From a bacterium (GTDB lineage Bacteria; Krumholzibacteriota; Krumholzibacteriia; WVZY01), in the NCBI GenBank assembly GCA_027296025.1, contig JAPUJU010000169.1:1-16253 (forward strand): a stretch of DNA of 16,253 bases, in the 5' to 3' direction. The translations under genes and the position numbers were made by a program. The notes under the pieces are model-generated. The model searched no databases. It saw nothing but the letters and a program-made list of their open reading frames with translations, and had not been told where the DNA came from. Of this stretch, positions 1-6,265 are shown piece after piece (the first letter of the stretch is position 1; each line of letters starts with the position of its first letter).

Positions 1-1450
1 ATGAACCGTACCCATAGAGCAGGGTGGGGTTGCCCCCGTCTCTTCGGATACCTTTCCGAAAGACGATCGAGATCGCCACTCGTACTCCGTCTGAAGCCGT
101 CGCGTGCAGACGAGATGTTTCATAGTTGTCTGGATCGAAACCTCCGAGCACGATCTCCTGCTTTTTGAGGGCGCGTTCACGAGTGCCCATATCGTAGTCA
201 TATGTGCACTCCGGCGTCGTCATCGATTCGTAGATGAAGCGTAGCTTGTCGGTGTCGAACTCTTTGTTCGTGCCGATGTACGCGAGATAGGCAGGTTCGT
301 CAAATTCGAGATAGTGTTCATCTTCACCCGACCAGGGACGGATTCGAAGCTCGATCAGTCCGTTCCTGCGTTCTTCGACGACCAGATAATTGCGGAAAAT
401 ATCGAACGTCTCGAGAAACACATCCTCGCGGTGCGGGATAACGTCCTTCCAATGATCTTTGCCCGTGTTGTTGACCGGTGTTTCCACGAGCCGGAAATTC
501 GTGGCTTCGTAATTCGTCCGGATGTAAAACGTGTCTTTGTAATGATCGATGTCGTATTCATGATCGGATTCTCTGTGGAGAAACACCTTTGCGGGTCCGG
601 TCGGGTTGTCGGCATCGATGTATCGCATCTCCGTGCTCAAGGTCTGGTAAGAGCCGATGATGATGTATTTTCGCGATTTGGTTTTCCAGACATAGCAGGA
701 AAACTCTTCGTCCTTCTCCTCGTAGACCAGACGGTCCTCGGAGGGATCGGTTCCGAGTACGTGGCGGTATATCTGGTTCGATCGGAGGGTCTCCAGATCC
801 TTCTTAGCATAGAAAAGGGTCCTGTTGTCGTTTGCCCAGGCCATGCCTCCGGTCACCTTCGGGATTTGATCCTCGAGAAGCGTACCGGTGCTGAGGTCTT
901 TGAAATAGAGGTGGTAGATGCGTCGACCGACCGTGTCGGTCGCATACGCGAGAATATTCTCATTGCTGCTGACTTTGACGCCCCGTGCGCGCATGTGGTC
1001 GTGACCTTCGGCAAGAACGTTGAGATCGAGGGTTACCTGCTCTTCGGCGTCCAGTGAGCCTTTCTTCCGGCAGTAAATCTTGTAGGACTTTCCGTCCTCG
1101 TATCGATGGTAATAGTAATAATCGCCGAGCTTGTACGGGACGGATTCGTCGGTCTGTACGATGCGTCCTTTGATCTCCTCGAACAGAGCGTTTTCGAGAG
1201 GTTTCAGATGCGCCATCCGGGCGTCTGTGTAAGCGTTCTCCGCCTCGAGATACTTGACCACTTCCGGGTTTTCGCGTTCTTTGAGCCAGAAGTAATTGTC
1301 GACGCGAACGTCGCCGTGCATCTCGAGGGTATGGGGTTTGACCATCGCCGTTGGCGGTTCTGTAGAGTCGTTGCCGGAGTGGGCAGAACCAATGGAGACC
1401 AGCGCGACGAGGACAGGGAAGAGCAGGAATACGAATTGGAAGCGAGTCAT
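1..1450 (-). CDS. ptrB: Oligopeptidase B (S9A prolyl oligopeptidase family), secreted; 3' part beyond window
   Basis: Serine peptidase of the prolyl-oligopeptidase family that cleaves short peptides, classically after basic residues. The frame is open over 483 codons from ATG 1450 to the window edge. The N-terminal part reads HGDVRVDNYFWLKERENPEV, the hallmark opening of this family, followed by the beta-propeller domain, and the visible part ends in NPTLLYGYGS, which in oligopeptidase B opens the alpha/beta-hydrolase domain. The catalytic Ser/Asp/His therefore lie outside the window. The start is well supported: GGGAGG at 1456-1461 lies 5 nt upstream. Residues 1-23 form a signal peptide (basic MTR, hydrophobic core, cleavage likely after GSA), so the enzyme is probably periplasmic, unlike cytoplasmic E. 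coli PtrB. It is divergent from the DUF4105 gene. Family assignment is secure; oligopeptidase B rather than a prolyl oligopeptidase is likely but not proven without the catalytic domain. Confidence 0.9.
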   Translation of the reverse strand, partial: MTRFQFVFLLFPVLVALVSIGSAHSGNDSTEPPTAMVKPHTLEMHGDVRVDNYFWLKERENPEVVKYLEAENAYTDARMAHLKPLENALFEEIKGRIVQTDESVPYKLGDYYYYHRYEDGKSYKIYCRKKGSLDAEEQVTLDLNVLAEGHDHMRARGVKVSSNENILAYATDTVGRRIYHLYFKDLSTGTLLEDQIPKVTGGMAWANDNRTLFYAKKDLETLRSNQIYRHVLGTDPSEDRLVYEEKDEEFSCYVWKTKSRKYIIIGSYQTLSTEMRYIDADNPTGPAKVFLHRESDHEYDIDHYKDTFYIRTNYEATNFRLVETPVNNTGKDHWKDVIPHREDVFLETFDIFRNYLVVEERRNGLIELRIRPWSGEDEHYLEFDEPAYLAYIGTNKEFDTDKLRFIYESMTTPECTYDYDMGTRERALKKQEIVLGGFDPDNYETSRLHATASDGVRVAISIVFRKGIRRDGGNPTLLYGYGS

Positions 1451-1585
1451 GGGAGCCTCCCGAATATTTGCAGAGTTTCAGACCGATTTCGACCCATGAT
1501 AGACGAAACCAGGGAGGAATCAAAGGCGATTGTAGGACGGTATGGGGCTCGGCGGCCGGAACGACGAAGGCTGACGACCGGTGTG

Positions 1586-2503
1586 ATGGATGGTAGACTC
1601 TCACGCAATGATGATGGCTCCTCAAATACCCGCCCCGAGGCCGATGTGAAAGGCGCAGGTGCCGCGCGAAGGCGACGCTGGATCGCGCTCGCAGCCCTTG
1701 GAATCGTGGTCCTGATCGCGATGGGCGCCTGGACGTCGATGGAGCCCACAAACGACCGTGTGTGGAAGCGTGAACACGCCGTGTTGCCCGTCGTGATTTT
1801 CGACGGCGACCAGGTCGAAATTCGTGGCATTCGAAATTTTTCCTATTTCACTGCCGATTCGTTCAGCGTCGACTACTACGACCGCACCTACGACCTTCGG
1901 GAGATCTCCTCAGTGTGGTTCGTGGTGTCTGTGTTCAACCCGAACCGAAGAGGTCTTGCCCATCCATTCCTTACCTTCGGATTTGACTCCGGGGATTTTC
2001 TGACCATATCGATCGAGGCCCGGCAGGAGAGGGGAGAATCCTACTCCCTCACCGGTGGAGTTTTCAGGAGGTTTGAGGTGATCTACGTTCTTGGAGACGA
2101 ACGGGATGTTATCGGCACGCGGGCGATCCAACGTGACGATGAGGTTTACCTCTATCCGGTCAGGGCATCGAGGGAGAAAATCCGTATGCTATTCGTGGAC
2201 ATGTTGACGGCAGCGAATGGAATTCACGATGCTCCTGAGTTCTACAACACGCTGACTAATAACTGCACCACGCGCCTGCACGATCATGTGAACAAGGTAT
2301 CTCCGGAACGCGTACCGCACGGGTGGAGGATTTACTTTCCCGGCTACGCGGACGAGGTAATTTTTGAGCGCGGATTGATCGATACGGAACTGAATCTCTC
2401 AGAGGCTCGGGATCGCTTCCGGATTAACGAGAAGGCGAGGCGCTTTGCCGAAAGCCCCGATTTTTCAATGCGGATTCGCGAGGAAAGCGCCCTGCACGAC
2501 TAG
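1586..2503 (+). CDS. Membrane-anchored DUF4105 (Lnb N-terminal-like) protein
   Basis: About 305 residues if translation starts at ATG 1586. Residues 28-31 are a run of arginines, followed by one hydrophobic segment (about 31-47), then an extracytoplasmic domain. That domain carries patterns of DUF4105, the family named after the N-terminal domain of lacto-N-biosidase: SSVWFVVSVFNPN (about 108-120), AHPFLTFGF (125-133), a YSLTGGVFRRFEVIYVL block (153-169) and the most conserved NTLTNNCTTR (221-230). A papain/NlpC-like thiol fold with Cys227 as nucleophile has been suggested for such domains; I treat this as inference. The start is uncertain. The frame stays open upstream, and ATG 1496 (30 residues longer) or GTG 1583 are alternatives. 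None has a strong ribosome binding site (AAGG at 1567-1570 is 12 nt from GTG 1583). The 1586 choice leaves a 135-bp divergent promoter region. Substrate unknown. Confidence 0.75.
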   Translation: MDGRLSRNDDGSSNTRPEADVKGAGAARRRRWIALAALGIVVLIAMGAWTSMEPTNDRVWKREHAVLPVVIFDGDQVEIRGIRNFSYFTADSFSVDYYDRTYDLREISSVWFVVSVFNPNRRGLAHPFLTFGFDSGDFLTISIEARQERGESYSLTGGVFRRFEVIYVLGDERDVIGTRAIQRDDEVYLYPVRASREKIRMLFVDMLTAANGIHDAPEFYNTLTNNCTTRLHDHVNKVSPERVPHGWRIYFPGYADEVIFERGLIDTELNLSEARDRFRINEKARRFAESPDFSMRIREESALHD

Positions 2504-2517
2504 CGCTCATGGCGATC

Positions 2518-2543
2518 CCGCCGGCGAACGCCGATTCCGGCGG
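2518..2543. repeat. Small hairpin between two convergent genes
   Basis: A perfect 7-bp inverted repeat (CCGCCGG at 2518-2524, CCGGCGG at 2537-2543) lies between the ends of the convergent DUF4105 and infA genes. No T-run follows on either side, so calling it a terminator would go too far; it may act with Rho or only stabilise 3' ends. Confidence 0.3.
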
Positions 2544-2599
2544 TACCTGAGCCCGCCAGGAACGGGCAAACGTAATGTTTCAACTGCCCGGTGAGGAGA

Positions 2600-2821
2600 C
2601 TAGTCGCGATGCCGAAACGTAATGCGGCCTCGGTTCATATCGTACGGGGAAACCTCGAGTGTGACACGATCGCCGACTAGAATCCGGATACGGAATTTTC
2701 GCATCTTGCCGGCAACGGTTGCCTGGACCACGTGTCCGTTCGTGAGTCGAACGCGGAAGTTCGAATTACGATGTACTTCGGTGACAATTCCTTCGAATTG
2801 GAGAGCTTGTTCCTTGGCCAT
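2600..2821 (-). CDS. infA: Translation initiation factor IF-1
   Basis: 73 residues, the usual length (E. coli 72). A single S1-type OB fold that binds the 30S A site and works with IF-2 and IF-3 during initiation. The family pattern is intact throughout: residues 1-4 MAKE, FEGIVTEV, FRVRLTNGHVVQATVAGKMRK, IRILVGDRVTLEVSPYD and a terminal GRITFR. ATG 2821 follows a weak AGGA only 4-5 nt upstream. The gene lies 90 bp downstream of the cold-shock gene, on the same strand and separated by a terminator-like hairpin. I find no convincing sigma-70 promoter in the remaining 45 bp, so infA may rely partly on read-through from cspA. Confidence 0.96.
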   Translation of the reverse strand: MAKEQALQFEGIVTEVHRNSNFRVRLTNGHVVQATVAGKMRKFRIRILVGDRVTLEVSPYDMNRGRITFRHRD

Positions 2822-2858
2822 TCATTCCTATCGGTTCGGGGGTTTGCTGAAAAAGGTA

Positions 2859-2902
2859 TGAAAATAGGGAGATGACAAACCGGAAAAGGATTGCCATCTC
2901 CC
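2859..2902 (-). terminator. Intrinsic terminator-like hairpin after cspA
   Basis: On the minus strand the stem GGGAGATGGCA (2902-2892) pairs with TGTCATCTCCC (2877-2867), 11 bp with a single G-T wobble and a 14-nt loop. It is followed by TATTTTC and, slightly later, a TTTTT run. It begins 9 nt after the cspA stop codon and lies upstream of infA, so it would end most cspA transcripts or set the cspA:infA ratio by partial read-through. Confidence 0.65.
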
Positions 2903-2911
2903 GTAGTTCGC

Positions 2912-3124
2912 TTAGCCGTCCAATTTCGTGACGTTTTCAGCAGCAGGACCCTTCGCACCCTCGACAACGTCGAACTCGACTTTGTCGCCGTCGTTGAGAA
3001 CCTTGAAACCCTCGCCGGAAATTGCGGAATGATGAACGAAACAGTCTTTTGTGCCGTCTGCAGGGGTAATGAAACCAAAACCCTTGGTCTCATCGAACCA
3101 TTTGACAGTGCCAGTGATACGCAC
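2912..3124 (-). CDS. cspA: CspA-type cold-shock protein, GTG start
   Basis: 70-residue single-strand nucleic-acid binding OB fold acting as an RNA chaperone. It opens ITGTVKWFDETKGFGFI (RNP-1 KGFGFI, about residues 15-20), then DCFVHHSAI (RNP-2; the usual VFVHFSAI with Phe replaced by the second His), and ends in GPAAENV. The start is GTG 3124, decided by AAGGAGG at 3130-3136 only 5 nt upstream and by the family's normal N-terminus. The frame happens to be open for another 82 codons upstream, but that part is leader, not protein. The gene is preceded by a long untranslated region, typical of cold-regulated csp mRNAs, and followed by a terminator-like hairpin. The csp paralogue letter cannot be decided from sequence. 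Confidence 0.95.
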   Translation of the reverse strand: MRITGTVKWFDETKGFGFITPADGTKDCFVHHSAISGEGFKVLNDGDKVEFDVVEGAKGPAAENVTKLDG

Positions 3125-3280
3125 TAGTGCCTCCTTGAAAACTACGATCGCGCGCGTTGAATACTGTCCGAAAAGCACGGCGCACGATTTGTTCGTTGCC
3201 CGGACCTGTTCTAAGTGCATCGGAATAGGTCCCGGGTGTTTGTTGCCGCGGGCCTGAACTCTGGGCTGCACTTCGCAAAG

Positions 3281-3310
3281 ACAATACGCCGACTCGAGGT
3301 AATCCGTCAA
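3281..3310 (-). promoter_or_regulatory. Sigma-70 promoter candidate for cspA with about 150-nt leader
   Basis: Minus-strand -35 TTGACG (3310-3305), 18-bp spacer, -10 TATTGT (3286-3281). Transcription would start near 3274, giving a leader of about 150 nt before GTG 3124, the length seen in classical cspA mRNAs. No E. coli-style cold box was recognised. A second candidate further upstream has TTACCA, 16 bp, TATAGT (TATAGT at 3418-3413) and would give about 280 nt of leader. Confidence 0.4.
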
Positions 3311-3555
3311 GCCCATCCCGCATGAGATATCATCCGCTGTCAAACAAACCTTCCAGTTGCATTGAATCATCCGATGCGTGGTTGTTCGCGCGGCACTCTG
3401 GGAACCGTCGAAACTATATTCGGAAACAGTTTATTGGTAACAACTTGCGCGGTCAGTCCACAATCGTATCGCACCAGAGGTAGCGGTAGAATTAAGGCAC
3501 CCGGCACACGTGCGTTGCCGAACGCGGGCAACTGCCCCTTCAGAATCGGTACGGG
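3311..3555. other. Gene-free stretch between yajQ and the cspA promoter
   Basis: No credible coding region is seen on either strand. It contains the second cspA promoter candidate (TATAGT at 3413-3418, minus strand) and a short hairpin just after yajQ (GGGCAACTGCCC, 3526-3537) without a T-run. Otherwise I see nothing in it. Confidence 0.4.
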
Positions 3556-4038
3556 CTAGTCCCGGTAGTTTTCGAACTGCAGGGGAATGTTCAGATCGGC
3601 TTCCTCAAGAAGACCGATGACTTTCTGGAGATCGTCCCTTTTCTTTCCTGAAACACGCACTTTCTCACCCTGGATCGCAGCCTGGACCTTTAATTTCTCG
3701 GTCTTGATCCGCTTGACGATTTTCTTTGCGATCTCGCTGTCGATACCGCTGCGGACGGTAACCAGCTGGTGGGAATCGCCGACGTTGACCTGAGGTGGTT
3801 TGAGATCGAGGCATCGGTTGTCGACTTTACGGCTGGCGAAGCGGGCCGTCAGAATGTCGAACATCTGCTTCAGCTGAAGCTCGTCGGGCGCCTTCATGGT
3901 GACCTCATTCCCTTCGAGCACGAATTTCGCGTTAGTGTTCTTAAAGTCAAACCGTGTCCCCAACTCACGGTTTGCCTGGTCGACCGCATTTGTTACTTCG
4001 TGCATGTCGACTTCTGAAACCACATCGAACGATGGCAC
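3556..4038 (-). CDS. yajQ: YajQ-family nucleotide-binding protein, GTG start
   Basis: 160 residues, as expected for the family (E. coli 163). The N-terminus PSFDVVSEVD, the FDFKNTNAKF block, CLDLKPP and the end IPLQFENYRD are all characteristic. The protein has two ferredoxin-like domains. Family members bind nucleotides or nucleic acid, and a Xanthomonas member is reported as a cyclic-di-GMP effector; whether this one binds c-di-GMP cannot be read from sequence. GTG 4038 is chosen because AAGGAGG (4047-4053) lies 8 nt upstream and the family starts (M/V)PSFD; the longer frame upstream has no support. It is 117 bp downstream of the peroxidase gene on the same strand. TTGTCA plus 17 bp plus TAGTGT in the gap is only a weak promoter. 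Confidence 0.94.
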   Translation of the reverse strand: MPSFDVVSEVDMHEVTNAVDQANRELGTRFDFKNTNAKFVLEGNEVTMKAPDELQLKQMFDILTARFASRKVDNRCLDLKPPQVNVGDSHQLVTVRSGIDSEIAKKIVKRIKTEKLKVQAAIQGEKVRVSGKKRDDLQKVIGLLEEADLNIPLQFENYRD

Positions 4039-4155
4039 CGGAGCCCCCTCCTTAGTAAAACGAAATGGACAGCCACACACTACGTCAATCTGCGACGATT
4101 GACAAGTGCCGCAGCGAACAGGCGGCCTCGGATTGCGAAAACCCGTCCGGATGAC

Positions 4156-5652
4156 CTATTTCCGACGGAGCCAGCGCCAGGTGTCGCTCGGCCGCCCGAA
4201 TACCGATGGGCGCGCCGCCGTCGTCTCACATCCAAGGTCGATTCTTGACTGGGCGTCGTTGGAAGGGAAGCAGAGCCCGGTAGGCACAAATGTCGGAAAA
4301 TGCCGCATCAAATTGGCGTCGTACAGAGCGTCCGAGACGAAGGCGTCAAGTTCGTCGATCTGTGACGGCGTCAGTCCGCGCGGGATGAACTTCGGCGCGA
4401 GTTTGGCTTTCGGCACGAGCAGGTTCTCACGAATCGCTTTGTTTTTGTACGCAATCACTTCACGAACGGTCTGAAAGGACGCGCCGTGTCCGTAGAACGG
4501 ACTATCTTTCAGGTTGTAGAGTTGTGGCGTCTTGAACTGGTAATCCTCGGATGCCAGGCCGGTGAATCCGCCACGCCCGAGGCGAAAGTTTGCCGGCACC
4601 GTCCCGCCGAACCGCGTGAGATCCACGTTGGCAGGATCGTACGAGCCGTCGAGGTCATTCATTCCGAGCGCATGGAACGTCACCGAATTCAACGCCGGTC
4701 CGGTGTGGCAATCCACACACCGGGCGACACCAAAGAAAAGGATCGCGCCGCGTTTCTGCTGATCGGTCATCGCGTTCTTCCTGCCCCGTAACCACTGCTG
4801 GAACGGGGCCTCATCAGTCGTGACAACCCGCTCGTATGCCGCGATCGCGAGAGCGGTGTTATATCGATCAATTGGCTGGCCCGGAAATGCGTTTTGATAG
4901 AAAATCTGGTAGAGCGGATTCGATGCGACTTGTGATGTGCCGACATCCAGCAGCCGGTGCGCCTCCAGGCCGACAAATGCCTGCGTCTCGAGCCCGTGCA
5001 GGCCGAGCGAGTTCGCCTCAGACGGTGTTCCGGGCCACTGGCTTTCCGTACCAATGTTAACACCGACGCCGCCGAGAGCACCGTTCCACATCGCTACGTT
5101 CTGATAGGCCATGTTTAGAGCAGCCGGTACCCGGATGGGAGTGACGTCGGGCTCGTCGGGACTCGAGTCGTAGGCGGGCAACTGGGAGCGGCCCTCACCG
5201 CCGACCCCAAATCCGCTGCCGCCTTCAGCAAGCCCCTGCGCGCGGTTCGACTGGAAACCAGCGTGCGCGGGGTGGCAGGTACCGCACGAGTATGTTTCAA
5301 ACCCCTCGGGCCGGACGTTGTTGACCGCGAGCCCCGGTTCGTTGAAGAGATACATGCCCAGTGTGATCTTGGCACCGTTGATCGGATTGGCCGGATCCTG
5401 CGGGATATCCTGAAATTCGGTAATACCGGGAAGCTTGAAGTGGTCGAGCCCCTGACCCTCGCCGTGTTCCACCAGGAGAAGGCGCAACTGTTCGTTGAGC
5501 AGCTCCGGAGGATCCGGGCGCATCAACTGATTGGGAAGAAATGCCTCTTCCATCGGCAAACTGGGAGATGCGGCGTTTTCACAACCGATCAGCGCGAGTA
5601 CGCCGTACACAGCGATGCAGATATAATGGAAATATTTTCGAGTGGATTGCAC
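4156..5652 (-). CDS. Lipoprotein di-heme cytochrome c peroxidase (CcpA/MauG family)
   Basis: 498 residues. Two c-type heme sites are visible: CGTCH at 123-127 and CVDCH at 312-316. Between and after them are family blocks such as RVPAALNMAYQNVAMWNGAL (about 174-193), the long loop to the second heme, and a TPQLYNLKDSPFYGHGAS block (375-392) in which His389 is a likely haem or active-site ligand. The N-terminus is a lipoprotein signal with lipobox ALIGC and Cys24, so the protein should be anchored facing the periplasm. Bacterial relatives reduce H2O2 with electrons from small cytochromes, while MauG-like members oxidise protein residues; sequence does not decide. A C-terminal tail of about 40 residues carries Cys461 and Cys475, possibly a disulphide. 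The start is GTG 5652 without a clear ribosome binding site, chosen because it preserves the signal peptide. A TetR-type operator lies about 100 bp upstream. Confidence 0.9.
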   Translation of the reverse strand: MQSTRKYFHYICIAVYGVLALIGCENAASPSLPMEEAFLPNQLMRPDPPELLNEQLRLLLVEHGEGQGLDHFKLPGITEFQDIPQDPANPINGAKITLGMYLFNEPGLAVNNVRPEGFETYSCGTCHPAHAGFQSNRAQGLAEGGSGFGVGGEGRSQLPAYDSSPDEPDVTPIRVPAALNMAYQNVAMWNGALGGVGVNIGTESQWPGTPSEANSLGLHGLETQAFVGLEAHRLLDVGTSQVASNPLYQIFYQNAFPGQPIDRYNTALAIAAYERVVTTDEAPFQQWLRGRKNAMTDQQKRGAILFFGVARCVDCHTGPALNSVTFHALGMNDLDGSYDPANVDLTRFGGTVPANFRLGRGGFTGLASEDYQFKTPQLYNLKDSPFYGHGASFQTVREVIAYKNKAIRENLLVPKAKLAPKFIPRGLTPSQIDELDAFVSDALYDANLMRHFPTFVPTGLCFPSNDAQSRIDLGCETTAARPSVFGRPSDTWRWLRRK

Positions 5653-5720
5653 GTGTCGGCTCGTGAGACGCTGAATACCAGAGTTGATCGATCCACCGTG
5701 TTGTTGATCGGAGTACGATT

Positions 5721-5766
5721 ACTATACGACAATCAGTCAATCGAAAAAGTTTACCGGTCGGTAAAC
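5721..5766 (-). promoter_or_regulatory. Perfect palindrome (TetR-type operator) next to the peroxidase promoter
   Basis: GTTTACCG-GT-CGGTAAAC (5749-5766) is a perfect 8-bp inverted repeat with a 2-bp centre, the shape and sequence of many TetR/AcrR-family operators. On the minus strand a -10-like TATAGT (5726-5721) follows, which would start transcription near 5714, about 60 nt before the peroxidase start. The palindrome then covers roughly the -35 region and just upstream, with no good -35 hexamer present. A repressor, or an activator compensating for the missing -35, are both possible. No tetR-like gene is in the window. Confidence 0.55.
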
Positions 5767-5779
5767 GTGGCGCCGCAAG

Positions 5780-5913
5780 AAAAAAAGAAAACGAGAGTTC
5801 CGTTGTCTGCCGTGTGGCTATCGCCCGTCAGAGGCCCATGCGGCAACCGCTTCGCTAACCATTTCAGCTTGAGAGCAGAGGGCTCACGAACAGCTACGGA
5901 ATTCTCTCGTTTC
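5780..5913 (-). ncRNA. Small RNA gene of about 130 nt, 6S RNA-like
   Basis: A complete transcription unit on the minus strand: promoter at 5919-5948, predicted start near 5912, and a 3' end in a T4-C-T7 run (5791-5780). The ends pair with each other: ACGAGAG-AA-TTCCGT (5909-5895) matches ACGGAA-CTCTCGT (5803-5791), 13 bp with a two-base bulge, with near-perfect extension to the very 5' end. Continuing inward, CTGTT-C-GTG pairs with CAC-GGCAG with one bulged C, then GCCC pairs with GGGC, leaving a large, mostly unpaired centre and a small GCGG/CCGC hairpin. The TGTTCGTGAGC segment and its GGC-rich partner resemble the corresponding part of E. coli 6S RNA (TGTTCGCAAGC), the RNA that sequesters housekeeping RNA polymerase. 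The length is short for 6S (usually 150-200), so identity is tentative; that it is an RNA gene is better supported. It has no credible reading frame. Confidence 0.55.
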
Positions 5914-5918
5914 AAAAA

Positions 5919-5948
5919 AGTATAGGCGCGTAGTCGCAGAAATGTCAA
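5919..5948 (-). promoter_or_regulatory. Strong sigma-70 promoter of the small RNA
   Basis: Minus-strand -35 TTGACA (5948-5943, consensus), 18-bp spacer, -10 TATACT (5924-5919, 5 of 6). It is the best promoter match in the window and is placed exactly so that transcription starts at the base of the small RNA's closing stem. Confidence 0.6.
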
Positions 5949-6087
5949 CCCCCCATTACAGTGATGCACCGATATATATCAGTAAGAGATACATTGTTAA
6001 GTGAATTCATTGAGGTAAATTCTCCTACAAAGTGTAGGAAACCTCCTACGAACGCCAACAATGATGTGGTGGTGCGTAAAACTAGGT
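5949..6087. other. Gene-free stretch upstream of the small RNA promoter
   Basis: No credible gene. It holds a perfect 10-bp AT palindrome GATATATATC (5971-5980) about 25 bp upstream of the small RNA promoter. It also holds TCCTAC (6023-6028) and its inverted copy GTAGGA (6034-6039), with a further direct copy TCCTAC at 6044-6049. These could be protein binding sites; nothing more can be said. Confidence 0.3.
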
Positions 6088-6116
6088 TTGACAGTTGGTT
6101 ACAGCTGCGACTTAAT
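6088..6116 (+). promoter_or_regulatory. Rightward sigma-70 promoter candidate
   Basis: TTGACA (6088-6093, consensus), 17-bp spacer, CTTAAT (6111-6116, 4 of 6). The predicted start near 6123 would produce an RNA running through the inverted repeats at 6157-6296 toward the end of the convergent phosphatase gene. No plus-strand protein gene follows. Confidence 0.3.
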
Positions 6117-6156
6117 GGAGGTTTGTTTCGGGGTTGGACGGTGGGATCGGGCTGAT

Positions 6157-6221
6157 GTAGAGCGGGCATTCCCGGCTGCGCCGCCCGGGCTTCGCAGTCG
6201 GGAACACCGAAATTGCTCTAC
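6157..6221. repeat. Two-tier inverted repeat (long hairpin)
   Basis: The outer arms GTAGAGC (6157-6163) and GCTCTAC (6215-6221) are perfect. The inner arms TTCCCGGCTGCG (6169-6180) and CGCAGTCGGGAA (6193-6204) pair over 12 bp with one G-T mismatch. The arms are separated by an asymmetric internal loop (5 and 10 nt) and close a 12-nt GC-rich loop. It would fold well as RNA on either strand. No T-run follows on either side. Read leftward it begins at the stop codon of the 15-codon frame. Confidence 0.6.
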
Positions 6222-6265
6222 CTTCTAAGCCACCACAGCAGGTCAATAAGGTTAATCTGCTTCAT
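6218..6265 (-). CDS. Possible 15-residue micro-ORF between inverted repeats
   Basis: ATG 6265 to TAG 6218 encodes MKQINLIDLLWWLRR. AGAGGGGG with the G-run ending 6 nt upstream of the ATG could serve as ribosome binding site. The peptide has a hydrophobic centre with a Trp-Trp pair and a basic end. A leader peptide, a small membrane peptide or chance are all possible. The AGGG of the Shine-Dalgarno-like run can pair with CCCT 5 nt further upstream. No gene follows within 200 bp in that direction, which speaks against an ordinary attenuator. Confidence 0.25.
   Translation of the reverse strand: MKQINLIDLLWWLRR

Noticed and set aside
314..1057. Plus-strand open frame of 247 codons opposite the oligopeptidase
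   Set aside because: The minus strand encodes an unmistakable S9 peptidase here; the plus-strand frame has no recognisable domain and no ribosome binding site.
1106..1585. Longer N-terminus for the DUF4105 protein
   Set aside because: The extra residues up to 1450 lie opposite the oligopeptidase coding region and would bury the divergent promoter; only the short extension from ATG 1496 remains possible.
3125..3370. N-terminal extension giving a 152-residue cold-shock protein
   Set aside because: The family starts at the GTG with AAGGAGG 5 nt upstream, a promoter candidate lies inside the extension, and the extra residues resemble nothing I know.
5780..5913. Signal recognition particle (4.5S) RNA as identity of the small RNA
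   Set aside because: The conserved GGAAG/AGCAG-type apical motif of SRP RNA is absent.
5263..5925. Plus-strand open frame of 220 codons over the peroxidase N-terminus and small RNA region
   Set aside because: Antisense to a well-supported gene and to the structured RNA; composition is unlike a real protein.
6157..6221. Integron attC site
   Set aside because: The arms do not contain the GTTRRRY/RYYYAAC core sites and there is no integrase or cassette array nearby.
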